Part shown: positions 14,754-22,582 of the stretch, one piece after another
Layout: every line of letters begins with the position of its first letter
Numbering within the stretch: position 1 is the first letter of the stretch
Origin: Bacillota bacterium
GTDB lineage: Bacteria; Bacillota; Clostridia; Christensenellales; Aristaeellaceae
Assembly: GCA_023402355.1 (NCBI GenBank)
Contig: JAEXCG010000057.1
Span: 1 to 35,642 of the forward strand
Direction of reading: 5' to 3'
DNA length: 35,642 nt
Program-made: the position numbers and the translations under genes
The notes under the pieces: model-generated
Told to the model about the DNA's origin: nothing
The model's input: only the letters and a program-made list of their open reading frames with translations
The model's database searches: none

Positions 14754-15667
14754 AAGCCCACCTCCGATACGCGCTTGGAAATCTCGTTGACGAGGAGCAC
14801 CAGCAGAAAGTTCACGCCCGAATTCATCAGACCCACGGCCGTGGCATAGCTCGTCTGCGTGCCCGCGATGCCCTGGCGATAGACGAACGTGGAGATGACC
14901 TCGCTCACGCTCAGGTTCAGGTCCGTCTGCATGAGGAACACCTTTTCAAAGCCGATGTTCATCACGCGTCCGCAGTTTAAGATCAGCATGACCGCGATGG
15001 TGGGCACGATGGAGGGCAGCGTGATGTACAAAAGCTGCTTCACGCGGCTCGCGCCGTCGATGCGGGCGGCCTCGTACATCTCCACATCCACGCCCGCGAG
15101 CGCGGAGAGGAAGATGATCGAATCCCAGCCCATGCTGGTCCACACCTCGGAGATGATGTACAGCGGCCTGAACCACTCGCCCTTGGCCATGAAGTAGATG
15201 GGCTCCCGGCCAAACGCGCGCAAAATCGTGTTCACGATGCCCGTGGAGGGCGAGCAGAAGGCCGTCACCATGCCGACCACGACCACGGTGGACAGGAAGT
15301 GCGGCGCGTAGGTCGCGGTCTGCACCACCTTTTTGTAGGCGCCGTTTCGCATCTCGTTGAGCAGCAGCGCCAGCAGGATGGGCAGCGGAAAGCAGAACAG
15401 CAGGTTCAACAGCGAGAGGATGACGGTATTGCCGATGATCTGAAAGCAGTTGTAGGAGGAAAAGAAGCGCTCGAAGTGCTTGAGCCCCACCCATTCGCTG
15501 CCCAGGAAGCCCTTGCGCGGCTGGTAGTTGCGAAAGGAGATTTGCAGGCCGTACATCGGCAGGTACTTGAAGACGATGAAGTAGACGAGCACCGGGATGA
15601 GCAGCAGGTAAAGGTCCCAGTACTTGTGCGCCGAGCGCCGCAGCAGGCGCATTTTCTTCGGTTGCAT
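14747..15667 (-). CDS. Carbohydrate ABC transporter permease, LplB type
   Basis: 306 residues, six predicted membrane helices, with the opening WDLYLLLIPVLVYFIVFKYLPMYG characteristic of LplB-like permeases. The EAA loop is EAARIDGASRVKQLLYITLP (about 197-216). It pairs with the permease encoded next to form the heterodimeric channel. TAGGAGG is 8 nt before the ATG. It is separated from the binding-protein gene by a 69-bp spacer containing a terminator-like hairpin, a common way to make less permease than binding protein. Confidence 0.93.
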   Translation of the reverse strand: MQPKKMRLLRRSAHKYWDLYLLLIPVLVYFIVFKYLPMYGLQISFRNYQPRKGFLGSEWVGLKHFERFFSSYNCFQIIGNTVILSLLNLLFCFPLPILLALLLNEMRNGAYKKVVQTATYAPHFLSTVVVVGMVTAFCSPSTGIVNTILRAFGREPIYFMAKGEWFRPLYIISEVWTSMGWDSIIFLSALAGVDVEMYEAARIDGASRVKQLLYITLPSIVPTIAVMLILNCGRVMNIGFEKVFLMQTDLNLSVSEVISTFVYRQGIAGTQTSYATAVGLMNSGVNFLLVLLVNEISKRVSEVGLW

Positions 15668-15694
15668 CCCGCAAACCTCCTATACAGTCGAAAT

Positions 15695-15726
15695 GAAAAG
15701 CGCCGGAGCGTCAGCGGCCCCGGCGC
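15695..15726 (-). terminator. Internal (leaky) terminator between binding protein and permease genes
   Basis: Minus strand stem GCGCCGG/CCGGCGC with a 13-nt loop, followed by TTTTCATTT. It lies 11 nt after the binding-protein stop. Read-through is required for the permeases unless a weak internal promoter exists. Confidence 0.7.
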
Positions 15727-15736
15727 GTCCTGTCCC

Positions 15737-17317
15737 TTACGCCCCGACGATCGCCATCGCGCGCGCCGACGCGTCGGTCATCACCCTGAGCATCGCGTCA
15801 AGGCCCATATCGTTTACGCGCTGCACGTAGGCGTCCCACTCCGCGTCGGTGAGCTCGCGCTCGCCGGTGAGGAACTCCGCGCAGGTCTGCTTGACGTAGG
15901 TGTCGATCTCGGTGCCCGTAGTGGTCACGATGTCCTTCTCCTCCTCGGTGTAGTTGAAGAAGGGCCAGATGATTTCCGGCGTGTAGGCCGAAAGCGCCTC
16001 GGCGGAGGCCATGGGCACGGGGCTGAGCTCCATGCCCGCGTAGCCCGGGTAGGACATGATGGTCGGGTTGTTGCCGCCGCAGTAAGCGCTGTACTGGGAG
16101 ACCACCTCGTCGTAGCTCTTGTCGCCCGTCACCTGGGCGAGGATGGAATCCACGTAGGAAAGCGAGCCGTCCGCGTTCGTCCGGCAGGTGTCGCCCTCGA
16201 TGCCGTAGTGGAAGAAGCGCACGCCCTCTTCGCTGTAGAAGTAATCCACCCAGCGCAGGGCGACCTCCGGGTTCTCGCAGTCCGCCGAGATCGCGAACGC
16301 GCCCACGCTGTGCAGGTGCGAACGCATCAGCGGCCAAATCGCGCCGTCCACCCAGCCCTCGGCCGGCGTCCACTCGTCCATCTTGTCCGCGGGCAGCAGC
16401 GCCAGGTTGGTGGCGAAGTAGACGCCCTGGCGGTCCTGCGAGATCAGGCCCACCGCGCGCGCGTCGTTAAAGGTGATGCACTCCTGGTCGATGATGCCCT
16501 CGGCGTAGAGCTTGTGCATGAACGAGAGCGTCTGCCGGAACGCATCCGACGTCTTGATGTGGCGCACCGCGCCGGTCTGCGGGTCCACGTCGTACTCCTC
16601 GTGGTGCGTGCCGCGGTTGAAGCAGCCGAAGAGGCCGCCGAACACCATGTAGAGCGTGCCCGTGCTCTCGGTGAGGGGGATTTCGTCCGCCTCGCCGTTT
16701 CCGTTGGGATCGCCCTCCTTCATCGCCTTGAGCACCGCGTACAGCTCGTCCGCCGTCTTCGGCTGCGAGAGGCCCAGGGCGTCCATGAAGTGCTGGTTGA
16801 AGTAGAGCTTCTTGTTCATGCGGGCCGCGGGCGCGTCCGCGATCGCCGGCAGCGAGTAGATCTTTCCGTCCGGCGTGGTCACGCTGGCCAGCACGTCCGG
16901 GTACTGCTGGGCGTAAGCCCAGAAGTTGGGCGCGTAGGTTTCCAGCATCGGGGAAAGGTCGAGCAGGTCCCCCGAATCGCCGTACACCTGCAGGCTGCTG
17001 GCCGAAATGCCGCACTTGAAGAACACGTCCGGCAGGTCGCCGCTGCTGATCGCCAGCGTCACGCGCTCCGTGCGCGCGGAGGAGGGCACGCTCGTCCATT
17101 CGATGTGAACGCCCGTCATCTCCTCGTATCGGTTCATCAGGTACATGTCCTTAAACTCCGGCTGCACCGGGGAGATGCTGCCCATCACCCGGAGCGTGAC
17201 CGGCTCCTTCACGATCGGGAAGCCCGATTCGTTCAGCGCCGAGGCGTCCGCCAGCGCGGTGCCGCTAAGGAGCAGCAGGGTCAGCAGCAGCGCCGTCCAT
17301 CGTTTCGCGTGTTTCAT
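15737..17317 (-). CDS. Extracellular sugar-binding protein, LplA type
   Basis: 526 residues with a signal peptide (positive KHAKR, hydrophobic 8-19, likely cleavage after TALA near 23). Mature-part features are those of LplA-like solute-binding proteins: EMTGVHIEWTSVP, ISSGDLPDVFF, DPNGNGEADEIPLT and YFYSEEGVRFFHYGIEG. It binds an oligosaccharide and delivers it to the two permeases. No cysteine follows the signal segment, so a lipoprotein anchor is not evident, unusual for a monoderm binding protein. ATG at 17317 has AAGGGGG 8 nt upstream; the longer frame to 17377 lacks a ribosome site and would spoil the signal peptide. Substrate unknown. Confidence 0.92.
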   Translation of the reverse strand: MKHAKRWTALLLTLLLLSGTALADASALNESGFPIVKEPVTLRVMGSISPVQPEFKDMYLMNRYEEMTGVHIEWTSVPSSARTERVTLAISSGDLPDVFFKCGISASSLQVYGDSGDLLDLSPMLETYAPNFWAYAQQYPDVLASVTTPDGKIYSLPAIADAPAARMNKKLYFNQHFMDALGLSQPKTADELYAVLKAMKEGDPNGNGEADEIPLTESTGTLYMVFGGLFGCFNRGTHHEEYDVDPQTGAVRHIKTSDAFRQTLSFMHKLYAEGIIDQECITFNDARAVGLISQDRQGVYFATNLALLPADKMDEWTPAEGWVDGAIWPLMRSHLHSVGAFAISADCENPEVALRWVDYFYSEEGVRFFHYGIEGDTCRTNADGSLSYVDSILAQVTGDKSYDEVVSQYSAYCGGNNPTIMSYPGYAGMELSPVPMASAEALSAYTPEIIWPFFNYTEEEKDIVTTTGTEIDTYVKQTCAEFLTGERELTDAEWDAYVQRVNDMGLDAMLRVMTDASARAMAIVGA

Positions 17318-17374
17318 GTAAGTAGCCCCCTTCAAGAATTGGTTGTCCCGCCTCGCGGGTTTCCCGCAAAGACG

Positions 17375-17400
17375 CATACTTGCTTTTTAAAGTAAGTATG
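17375..17400. promoter_or_regulatory. Palindromic operator in the binding-protein leader
   Basis: CATACTTGCTT and AAGTAAGTATG are complementary at all but one pair, around a 4-nt centre. It lies about 18-43 nt downstream of the predicted transcript start of the importer operon, where a bound repressor would block elongation. Confidence 0.7.
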
Positions 17401-17412
17401 TTTTCTTTGCAA

Positions 17413-17424
17413 AAGTTTATACTT
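17413..17424. promoter_or_regulatory. Second operator-like palindrome next to the importer promoter
   Basis: AAGTTTATACTT, an imperfect palindrome with the same AAGT...ACTT ends as the site at 17554-17563, placed at the transcript start just downstream of the -10 box. Confidence 0.5.
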
Positions 17425-17453
17425 ATTCTAAGGCCATTTGCCGAGCTTGTCAA
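17425..17453 (-). promoter_or_regulatory. Sigma-A promoter of the sugar-import operon
   Basis: Minus strand TTGACA (17448-17453), 17-nt spacer, TAGAAT (17425-17430). It is flanked by AAGT/ACTT palindromes, as expected for a repressible promoter. Confidence 0.85.
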
Positions 17454-17553
17454 GGTCATTTTTGCAAAATTGCGCCTAAAATCCGGGTGAAATGTACAAC
17501 ATCCTCAGCATTTTTGATATTTGTGTCTGTTTATCCAAAACATTGTCTAAATA

Positions 17554-17563
17554 AAGTATACTT
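17554..17563. promoter_or_regulatory. Operator at the regulator promoter
   Basis: AAGTATACTT, a perfect 10-bp palindrome sharing its ends with the sites on the importer side. It touches the -35 box of the regulator gene, which suggests autorepression. Confidence 0.6.
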
Positions 17564-17590
17564 GCTTTTTCCGTTTTCAGTCTGTATACT
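17562..17590 (+). promoter_or_regulatory. Promoter of the GntR/LacI-type regulator
   Basis: TTGCTT (17562-17567), 17-nt spacer, TATACT (17585-17590), 41 nt before the ATG. Confidence 0.6.
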
Positions 17591-17631
17591 ACCTAAAAGT
17601 ACCCTATGGCAAATCCGGATGGGGGATCGAC

Positions 17632-18687
17632 ATGTCACAGCCAAAGTACGAACAGGTCCGCGAGCAGCTCCTCATGCGCATCAGCAGGGGGGAGCTCGCG
17701 CCAAACGAAAAGCTGAAAAACGAGGCGCAGCTCGCCGAGGAATTCGGCGTCAGCGCCATCACCGTGCGCAAGGCGCTCTCGCTGCTGGTGGAGTCGGGCC
17801 ACATCCGGCGGGCCCGGGGCTCCGGCAGCTTCGTCAGCGCCGCGCCGGGCCCCGCGGCGGAATCCAGCCGCCTGGTGGCGATGATGCTGACGCAGGAGAG
17901 CTACCCCGCGCTCTCGCTCACGCGCATCATCAGCGGCATCCAGCGCACGCTGACGCAGCGCGGCTACTCGCTCCTCATCGATTGGAACAGCACGAACCCC
18001 AAGATCTCGCGCGAGGGCATCGAGCGCATGCTCGGCCAGCGGGTGGAGGGGTTCCTCATCTACCCCTTCGACCCCGCCTGCAACCGCGAAGAGCTGGAGC
18101 TGATTCGCAGAAACGGCCTTCCCTACGTGCTCATCGACCGCCACGACTGCGAAAAGCCCTCGCTGTACGTGGGCTCCAACAACTACGACGGGGGCATCCT
18201 GGCCACGCGCGCGCTGATCGGCATGGGCCACCGCAAGATCTGCTTTTGCGGCAGCCTGTTCTTCCTCAGCTCCGAGCAGGAGCGCTTCGCAGGCTTTTGC
18301 CACGCCATGCGCCAGGCCGGGCTGCCCTACGGGGAAAATGCGCTGATGGAGCGCGCGGATTACGACGAGATCGTCTCCCGCGTGCGCCGGGGAGAGCTGA
18401 CGGCCCTCTTTTGCTGCAGCGACCGGCTTGCGGGCACGGCCATCCGCGAGCTGCTCGGGCGCGGGGTGCGCGTGCCCGAGGACCTTTCCGTCTTCGGCTT
18501 TGACGACAACATCTACTCCCCCGACAACCCGGTTCCGCTCAGCACCATCCGTCAGGACTTCGACCTCATCGGCCAGCGCGCCGCGGAGCTGCTGCTCTGG
18601 CGGCTCGCGCATCCCGGCGACGCGGCGCCCCTGCACCTGCTCACCGACGTGCAGGTCGTGCTGCGCGGCTCCGCCCGCGCGCTCTAA
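17632..18687 (+). CDS. GntR-type winged-helix regulator with LacI-type sugar-binding domain (AraR-like)
   Basis: 351 residues. Residues 1-72 form a GntR winged helix (YEQVREQLLMRISRGEL, LAEEFGVSAITVRKALSLL, then the IRRARGSGSFV wing). Residues 80-350 form a periplasmic-binding-protein-like effector domain (GILATRALIGMGHRKICFCG, VFGFDDN and PLSTIRQDFDLIGQRAAELL near the end). This fusion is that of AraR of Bacillus, a repressor released by sugar. It is divergent from the importer operon, with AAGT/ACTT palindromes at both promoters, so it most likely represses the importer and itself. The inducer is unknown. A terminator follows. Confidence 0.93.
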   Translation: MSQPKYEQVREQLLMRISRGELAPNEKLKNEAQLAEEFGVSAITVRKALSLLVESGHIRRARGSGSFVSAAPGPAAESSRLVAMMLTQESYPALSLTRIISGIQRTLTQRGYSLLIDWNSTNPKISREGIERMLGQRVEGFLIYPFDPACNREELELIRRNGLPYVLIDRHDCEKPSLYVGSNNYDGGILATRALIGMGHRKICFCGSLFFLSSEQERFAGFCHAMRQAGLPYGENALMERADYDEIVSRVRRGELTALFCCSDRLAGTAIRELLGRGVRVPEDLSVFGFDDNIYSPDNPVPLSTIRQDFDLIGQRAAELLLWRLAHPGDAAPLHLLTDVQVVLRGSARAL

Positions 18688-18710
18688 GCCGCTTGATCTT
18701 TGGGGACGAC

Positions 18711-18733
18711 AAAAGGCGCTCGCTCGAGCGCCT
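18711..18733 (-). terminator. Terminator downstream of the Spo0A-domain gene
   Basis: Minus strand arms GGCGCTCG/CGAGCGCC with a 2-nt centre, followed by TTTTGTCG. It lies about 120 nt beyond the stop of the minus-strand gene at 18856. Confidence 0.7.
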
Positions 18734-18820
18734 CAGCGTGTCGGCAAAGCCGGGCGATGCGATTACAGTCTTGCTGACGGCTTTGGGTTTGTCTGCTTTC
18801 GATGGGTTTGTCAACAATCT

Positions 18821-18857
18821 GAGACGCGGCGGAGAACCCTCCGCCGCGTCTCTTTTT
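18821..18857 (+). terminator. Terminator after the GntR/LacI-type regulator
   Basis: 13-bp stem GAGACGCGGCGGA/TCCGCCGCGTCTC with a 6-nt loop, followed by TTTTTAT. The T-run touches the stop codon of the convergent gene. Confidence 0.9.
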
Positions 18858-19200
18858 ATATGATGGTCTTTTCGCCGTCCGCTATGAAAATCGCCAGCGC
18901 CAGAATCATCTCGCCGGGCGACGGCTTTGTGACCGCCTTGTGGCGGAGGATCGTTTCCAGCATCTCGCGGTCGCCGTGCAGCCAGATGTCCTCGACGGCG
19001 CGCGCCAGGTCGCGGGAGACCCGCTTCTTTTCGGTGCCGTGAATGGCCGCCACCTGCGCGTAGACTTCCCGGCCCAGGTTTCCGTGCGGGTAGTCGCCGC
19101 GCCGCGCGATGATTTCAGCCGCCGATGCGAGGTACACGTAGCCGCAGCGTGTAATGTTGCCCCCGCAAGAGGTCACGGTTTCATAAGCGTTCTTCATCAT
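18856..19200 (-). CDS. Stand-alone Spo0A C-terminal-domain-like DNA-binding protein
   Basis: 114 residues covering only the DNA-binding (effector) domain found at the C-terminus of Spo0A, the sporulation master regulator. Matching features: NITRCGYVYLASAAEII (the family's G-x-x-GY-x-YL-x-x-AI segment), GREVYAQVAAIHGTEKKRVSRDL (helix-turn-helix; Spo0A has YPxIAxxYxTTxxRVERAIR) and ARAVEDIWLHGD (Spo0A has AIxxAWxRG). No receiver domain is encoded upstream, so it cannot be phosphorylated the Spo0A way. I start at the ATG at 19200 (a second ATG follows at once), 10 nt after AGGA; a frame extension to 19287 lies upstream of the predicted transcript start. Function unknown; binding to 0A-like boxes is inference. 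Confidence 0.8.
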   Translation of the reverse strand: MMKNAYETVTSCGGNITRCGYVYLASAAEIIARRGDYPHGNLGREVYAQVAAIHGTEKKRVSRDLARAVEDIWLHGDREMLETILRHKAVTKPSPGEMILALAIFIADGEKTII

Positions 19201-19258
19201 TAGAGCACCATCCTTTGTAGTTGACTTAGGCACTCTAATCTTAGCGGGCTTTCCATAT

Positions 19259-19287
19259 ATTAGATCATTTGCGGCACGATATGACAA
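19259..19287 (-). promoter_or_regulatory. Promoter of the Spo0A-domain gene
   Basis: Minus strand TTGTCA (19282-19287), 17-nt spacer, TCTAAT (19259-19264), in an AT-rich stretch about 60 nt before the ATG. Confidence 0.6.
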
Positions 19288-19352
19288 AAAGCGTCACTAT
19301 TTGTCGGCTTTCATACGGAATCGCTTCTCCCGGTTACCAAATGCTCCGCGCC

Positions 19353-20417
19353 TCACGCCCGGCCGAGCGCGCGCTCCACGCTTCGCACCACCCTGTCCAT
19401 CTGCTCGTCCGTGCCCACGGTGATGCGCAGGTAGTTTTCGAGCCGCGGGTGGCCGAAGTGGCGCACGAGGATGCCGTCCTCGCGCAGCGCCTGAAGGAGA
19501 GAGCGCGCGCGCGCATCCGGGTGCGTCGCGAACAGGAAGTTCGTGCGCGAGGGCAGCACGGTCATGCCCAGCGCGCGAAGGCGCTGCGCGGTGCGGTCCC
19601 TCGTCTCGCAGATCATGGAGACCGTCCGCCGCAAATAGGCCGCGTCCTCGATCGCGGCCTGCGCGGCCGCTGCGGCGAGACGATCCAGCGGGTAGGAGTT
19701 GATGGAGTCCTTCACGCCGTTTAAGGCCTCGATGAGCGATTGCGCGCCCATCGCGTAGCCGATGCGCAGCCCCGCCAGGGCGTGCGCCTTGGAAAACGTG
19801 CGGATGACGAGCACGTTTTCGTACGCGTCGATCAGCGGAATCGCCGTGCCCGTGCCGAAGGCCGCGTAGGCCTCGTCCACGATCAGAAGCCGCCCCTGCC
19901 GGTTCAATCGCTCCGCCATTTCGCGGATCACCTCCTGCGGCATCTCCAGCGAGGTCGGCGCGTTGGGGTTGGCGAGGATGACGTCCCCCTCGCCGCCAAG
20001 CAGCGCCTCCACGTCCACGCTGAAGTCCGCCCGCAGCGGCGATTCCCGGTAGTCCACCCCGAAGAGCTTCGCGTAGCAGGGGTAAAAGGAGTACGTCAGG
20101 TCCGGCGCGCAGAGCGTCTTGCCCGCGAAGAACGTGAGGAAGGAAAAGGCCAGCACCTCGTCCGAGCCGTTGCCCACGTACACCTGCTCCGGCCGGATGC
20201 CGTGCGCGTGCGCGATGGCGCGCCGCAGCCCCGCGCTCGTGAGGTCGGGGTAGTATTGCAGCTTTTCCATCTGCGCGCGCATCGCCTCCAGCACCCGGGG
20301 CGAGGGCGGATAGGCGTTCTCGTTCGCGTTCAGCTTGATGTATTCGCGGTCGTCCGGCTGCTCGCCGCAGACGTAGGGCGTCACGCCGCGCGCGGCGCTG
20401 CTTCTGAAATCCGTCAT
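19353..20417 (-). CDS. hisC: Histidinol-phosphate aminotransferase-like PLP enzyme
   Basis: 354-residue fold-type I aminotransferase. It opens with the HisC-typical IKLNANENAYPPSP and has QYYPDLTSAGLRRAIA, GNGSDEVL, ANPNAPTS, DEAYAAFG and the PLP-lysine region TFSKAHALAGLRIGY, ending with NYLRITVGTDEQMD. HisC makes L-histidinol phosphate from imidazole-acetol phosphate and glutamate; some relatives also serve in aromatic amino acid synthesis. It is not in a his operon here, so an aromatic or broad role is possible. ATG at 20417 was chosen for position relative to homology, with GGAAAAG just upstream; the longer frame to 20492 crosses the promoter. Confidence 0.9.
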   Translation of the reverse strand: MTDFRSSAARGVTPYVCGEQPDDREYIKLNANENAYPPSPRVLEAMRAQMEKLQYYPDLTSAGLRRAIAHAHGIRPEQVYVGNGSDEVLAFSFLTFFAGKTLCAPDLTYSFYPCYAKLFGVDYRESPLRADFSVDVEALLGGEGDVILANPNAPTSLEMPQEVIREMAERLNRQGRLLIVDEAYAAFGTGTAIPLIDAYENVLVIRTFSKAHALAGLRIGYAMGAQSLIEALNGVKDSINSYPLDRLAAAAAQAAIEDAAYLRRTVSMICETRDRTAQRLRALGMTVLPSRTNFLFATHPDARARSLLQALREDGILVRHFGHPRLENYLRITVGTDEQMDRVVRSVERALGRA

Positions 20418-20463
20418 CTTTTCCGCATCCTTTGCCGTAGTAAATCGATAAAATCCGTGCTCT

Positions 20464-20492
20464 ATCATAGCATAGCGCGCGGCTTTTTGCAA
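20464..20492 (-). promoter_or_regulatory. Promoter of hisC
   Basis: Minus strand TTGCAA (20487-20492), 17-nt spacer, TATGAT (20464-20469); inferred leader about 40 nt. Confidence 0.65.
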
Positions 20493-20513
20493 TCCCGCGC
20501 GCGCATTCCCCCC

Positions 20514-20542
20514 TGTTCAACCGCGCGCGGTTGCGCTATAAT
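20514..20542 (+). promoter_or_regulatory. Promoter of hprK-glcK
   Basis: Perfect TATAAT (20537-20542) with a weak -35 (TGTTCA, 20514-20519) at 17 nt. The spacer contains the palindrome ACCGCGCGCGGT. It is divergent from the hisC promoter. Confidence 0.55.
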
Positions 20543-20580
20543 GAAGGGGAACACAAGGCTTCGCCGGAAGGAGAACGCTC

Positions 20581-21531
20581 ATGATATCAGCGCAGGACTT
20601 TGCCGAAAGCCTCGATCTCGAGGTGCTCGTGCCCAGCACGGTCAAGGAGTGGGACCTGAAGACCACCGACCTCAACCGCCCCGGCCTGCAGTTCACAGGC
20701 TATTACGACTACTTCGCCTACGAGCGCCCGCAGGTCATCGGCAAGACCGAGATGGCCTACCTGGCCTCCCTGAGCCCGGAAACGCAGCGCGAGCGGCTCG
20801 AACGCTACTTCTCCTACCCCATCCCCTGCATCGTGATCGCGCGCGGCATGGACTGCCCGGCGATGCTCTTTGAGGCCGCCAGCGCGCACAACGTGCCGAT
20901 TTACCGCACGCAGTACGTGACCACGCGCCTGACCGCCTCGATGATCAACTTTCTCAACAACCGGCTCGCCCCGCGCGTGACGCGCCACGGCGTGCTGGTG
21001 GACGTGTTCGGCGTGGGCGTGCTGCTCACGGGCGAATCGGGCGTGGGCAAGAGCGAATGCGCGCTGGAGCTCATCAAGCGCGGGCATCAGCTCGTCGCGG
21101 ACGACGTGGTGGACATCTGCCGCGTGAGCGACAACCGCCTCGTGGGCGAGGCGCCGGAGATGATCCGGCACTTCATGGAGATTCGCGGCCTGGGCATCAT
21201 CGACATCCGCACGATGTACGGCATCGGCTCGGTCATCCCCTCCAAGTCGATCGACATCGTCATCCACCTGGAGCTGTGGCGCGAAAACAAGGAATACGAC
21301 CGTCTTGGCCTCGCGGAGGAGTTCATCACCATCCTGGGCGTCAAGCGCCCGCACATCGTGATGCCCGTGCGGCCGGGCCGCAACCTCGCCATCATCGTGG
21401 AGGTCGCGGCGCGCAACTGGCGCCTCAAGCGCATGGGCTACAACGCCGCGGCGGAGCTGGACAAGCGCCTGACGGAGATGCTGCAGCGCTCGCAGGAGCC
21501 CAAGCGCGCGCCGGAATCGGACGACGACTGA
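20581..21531 (+). CDS. hprK: HPr kinase/phosphorylase
   Basis: 316 residues. Bifunctional enzyme that phosphorylates HPr (and Crh) on Ser46 when glycolytic intermediates are high and removes the phosphate when Pi is high, setting CcpA-dependent catabolite repression. Walker A GESGVGKSE at 151-159; the HprK signature EIRGLGIIDIRTMYGIGSV at 200-218; the N-terminal HprK domain occupies about 1-130. AAGGAG is 7 nt before the ATG. It heads an operon with a ROK glucokinase 33 bp downstream. The usual Firmicutes partner lgt is not next to it. An HPr-like substrate candidate is encoded at 8292-8519. Confidence 0.97.
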   Translation: MISAQDFAESLDLEVLVPSTVKEWDLKTTDLNRPGLQFTGYYDYFAYERPQVIGKTEMAYLASLSPETQRERLERYFSYPIPCIVIARGMDCPAMLFEAASAHNVPIYRTQYVTTRLTASMINFLNNRLAPRVTRHGVLVDVFGVGVLLTGESGVGKSECALELIKRGHQLVADDVVDICRVSDNRLVGEAPEMIRHFMEIRGLGIIDIRTMYGIGSVIPSKSIDIVIHLELWRENKEYDRLGLAEEFITILGVKRPHIVMPVRPGRNLAIIVEVAARNWRLKRMGYNAAAELDKRLTEMLQRSQEPKRAPESDDD

Positions 21532-21564
21532 AAGGTCAATAAAACGCACGGGAGGTTTTTTCAT

Positions 21565-22509
21565 ATGGTATACATCGGCATCGATCTGGGCGGCACGAAC
21601 ATCGCGGTGGGCGTGGTGGACGAAAACGGCCGCATTCTCTGCAAGGGCTCGACGCCCACGCTGCTGCCCCGCCCCTACGGCCCGATCGTCGAGGACATCG
21701 CCAAGTGCTCGCTGGAGACGCTTGCGCGTTCCGGCCACACCCTGGACGAGGTCGCCTCGCTCGGCGTGGGCGTGCCCGGCATCTTCGACGCCAAGACCGG
21801 CAACATCCCGTTCTGCACGAACCTGGGCTGGCACGACGTGCCGCTCGTCTCCGAATTGCAAAAGTACATCGACAAGCCCGTCTACGTGGACAACGACGCC
21901 ACGGTCGCGGGCCTTGCGGAGTCCGTCGCGGGCATCAGCGCGGGCGTGCCCAACAGCGTGTTCCTGACGCTGGGCACGGGCGTGGGCGGCGGCATCGTCA
22001 TCGGCGGCAAGGTCTACTCCGGCTCGCACGGCATCGGCTCCGAAATCGGCCACATGATCATCGAGCTGGACGGCGAGGAATGCACCTGCGGCAACTACGG
22101 CTGCTTCGAGCGCTACGCCTCCGCGACGGCGCTGATCCGCGAGGGGCGCAAGGCCTACGCGCAGCATCCCGACAGCCTCATCGGCGAGCTGTGCGGCGGC
22201 GATCCGGAAAAAATCAGCGCCAAGACGGTCATCGACGCGGCCAAGGAGGGCGACCCCATCGCCACGAAGGTCTTCCGCCGCTACGTGCGCGCGCTGGCCA
22301 GCGGCATCATCAACATCGTCAACGTGCTCGACCCGGAGGTCGTCGTGCTGGGCGGCGGCGTCTCCATGGCGGGCGACTTCCTGCTGAACGCCGTGCGCGA
22401 AGCGGTCAAGCCCCTGATCTTCTTCAAGACCATGCCCTACGCGCGCATCGAGCTGGCCCAGCTCGGCCCCGACGCGGGCATCATCGGCGCGGCGATGCTC
22501 GGCAAGTAA
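21565..22509 (+). CDS. glcK: ROK-family glucokinase
   Basis: 314 residues. Phosphorylates glucose to glucose 6-phosphate with ATP in the cytoplasm. ATP-binding DLGGTNIAVGVVD at 7-19; catalytic Asp111 (VDNDAT); LGTGVGGGIV at 136-145; zinc site His163 with Cys173/175/180 (CTCGNYGC), the ROK hallmark; ExGH-type SEIGH. No helix-turn-helix precedes it, so it is a kinase rather than a ROK repressor. GGGAGG is 9 nt before the ATG. Cotranscription with hprK ties glucose phosphorylation to the catabolite-repression sensor. A terminator follows. Confidence 0.93.
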   Translation: MVYIGIDLGGTNIAVGVVDENGRILCKGSTPTLLPRPYGPIVEDIAKCSLETLARSGHTLDEVASLGVGVPGIFDAKTGNIPFCTNLGWHDVPLVSELQKYIDKPVYVDNDATVAGLAESVAGISAGVPNSVFLTLGTGVGGGIVIGGKVYSGSHGIGSEIGHMIIELDGEECTCGNYGCFERYASATALIREGRKAYAQHPDSLIGELCGGDPEKISAKTVIDAAKEGDPIATKVFRRYVRALASGIINIVNVLDPEVVVLGGGVSMAGDFLLNAVREAVKPLIFFKTMPYARIELAQLGPDAGIIGAAMLGK

Positions 22510-22516
22510 TGCTATG

Positions 22517-22555
22517 AAGGCCGTTACCCGGCAAGTCCGGCGTAACGGCCTTTTC
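22517..22555 (+). terminator. Terminator after glucokinase
   Basis: Stem AAGGCCGTTAC/GTAACGGCCTT with inner CCGG pairing, followed by TTTTCC, 8 nt after the stop. The GNAT gene begins 27 nt later and needs read-through or its own weak promoter. Confidence 0.88.
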
Positions 22556-22582
22556 CTATCGCGACAGCGGGGAGGTCTTCTC

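Noticed and set aside
20521..20535. Operator palindrome ACCGCGCGCGGT in the hprK promoter spacer
   Set aside because: Short GC alternation is common in this base composition, and no second copy was found at a related promoter.
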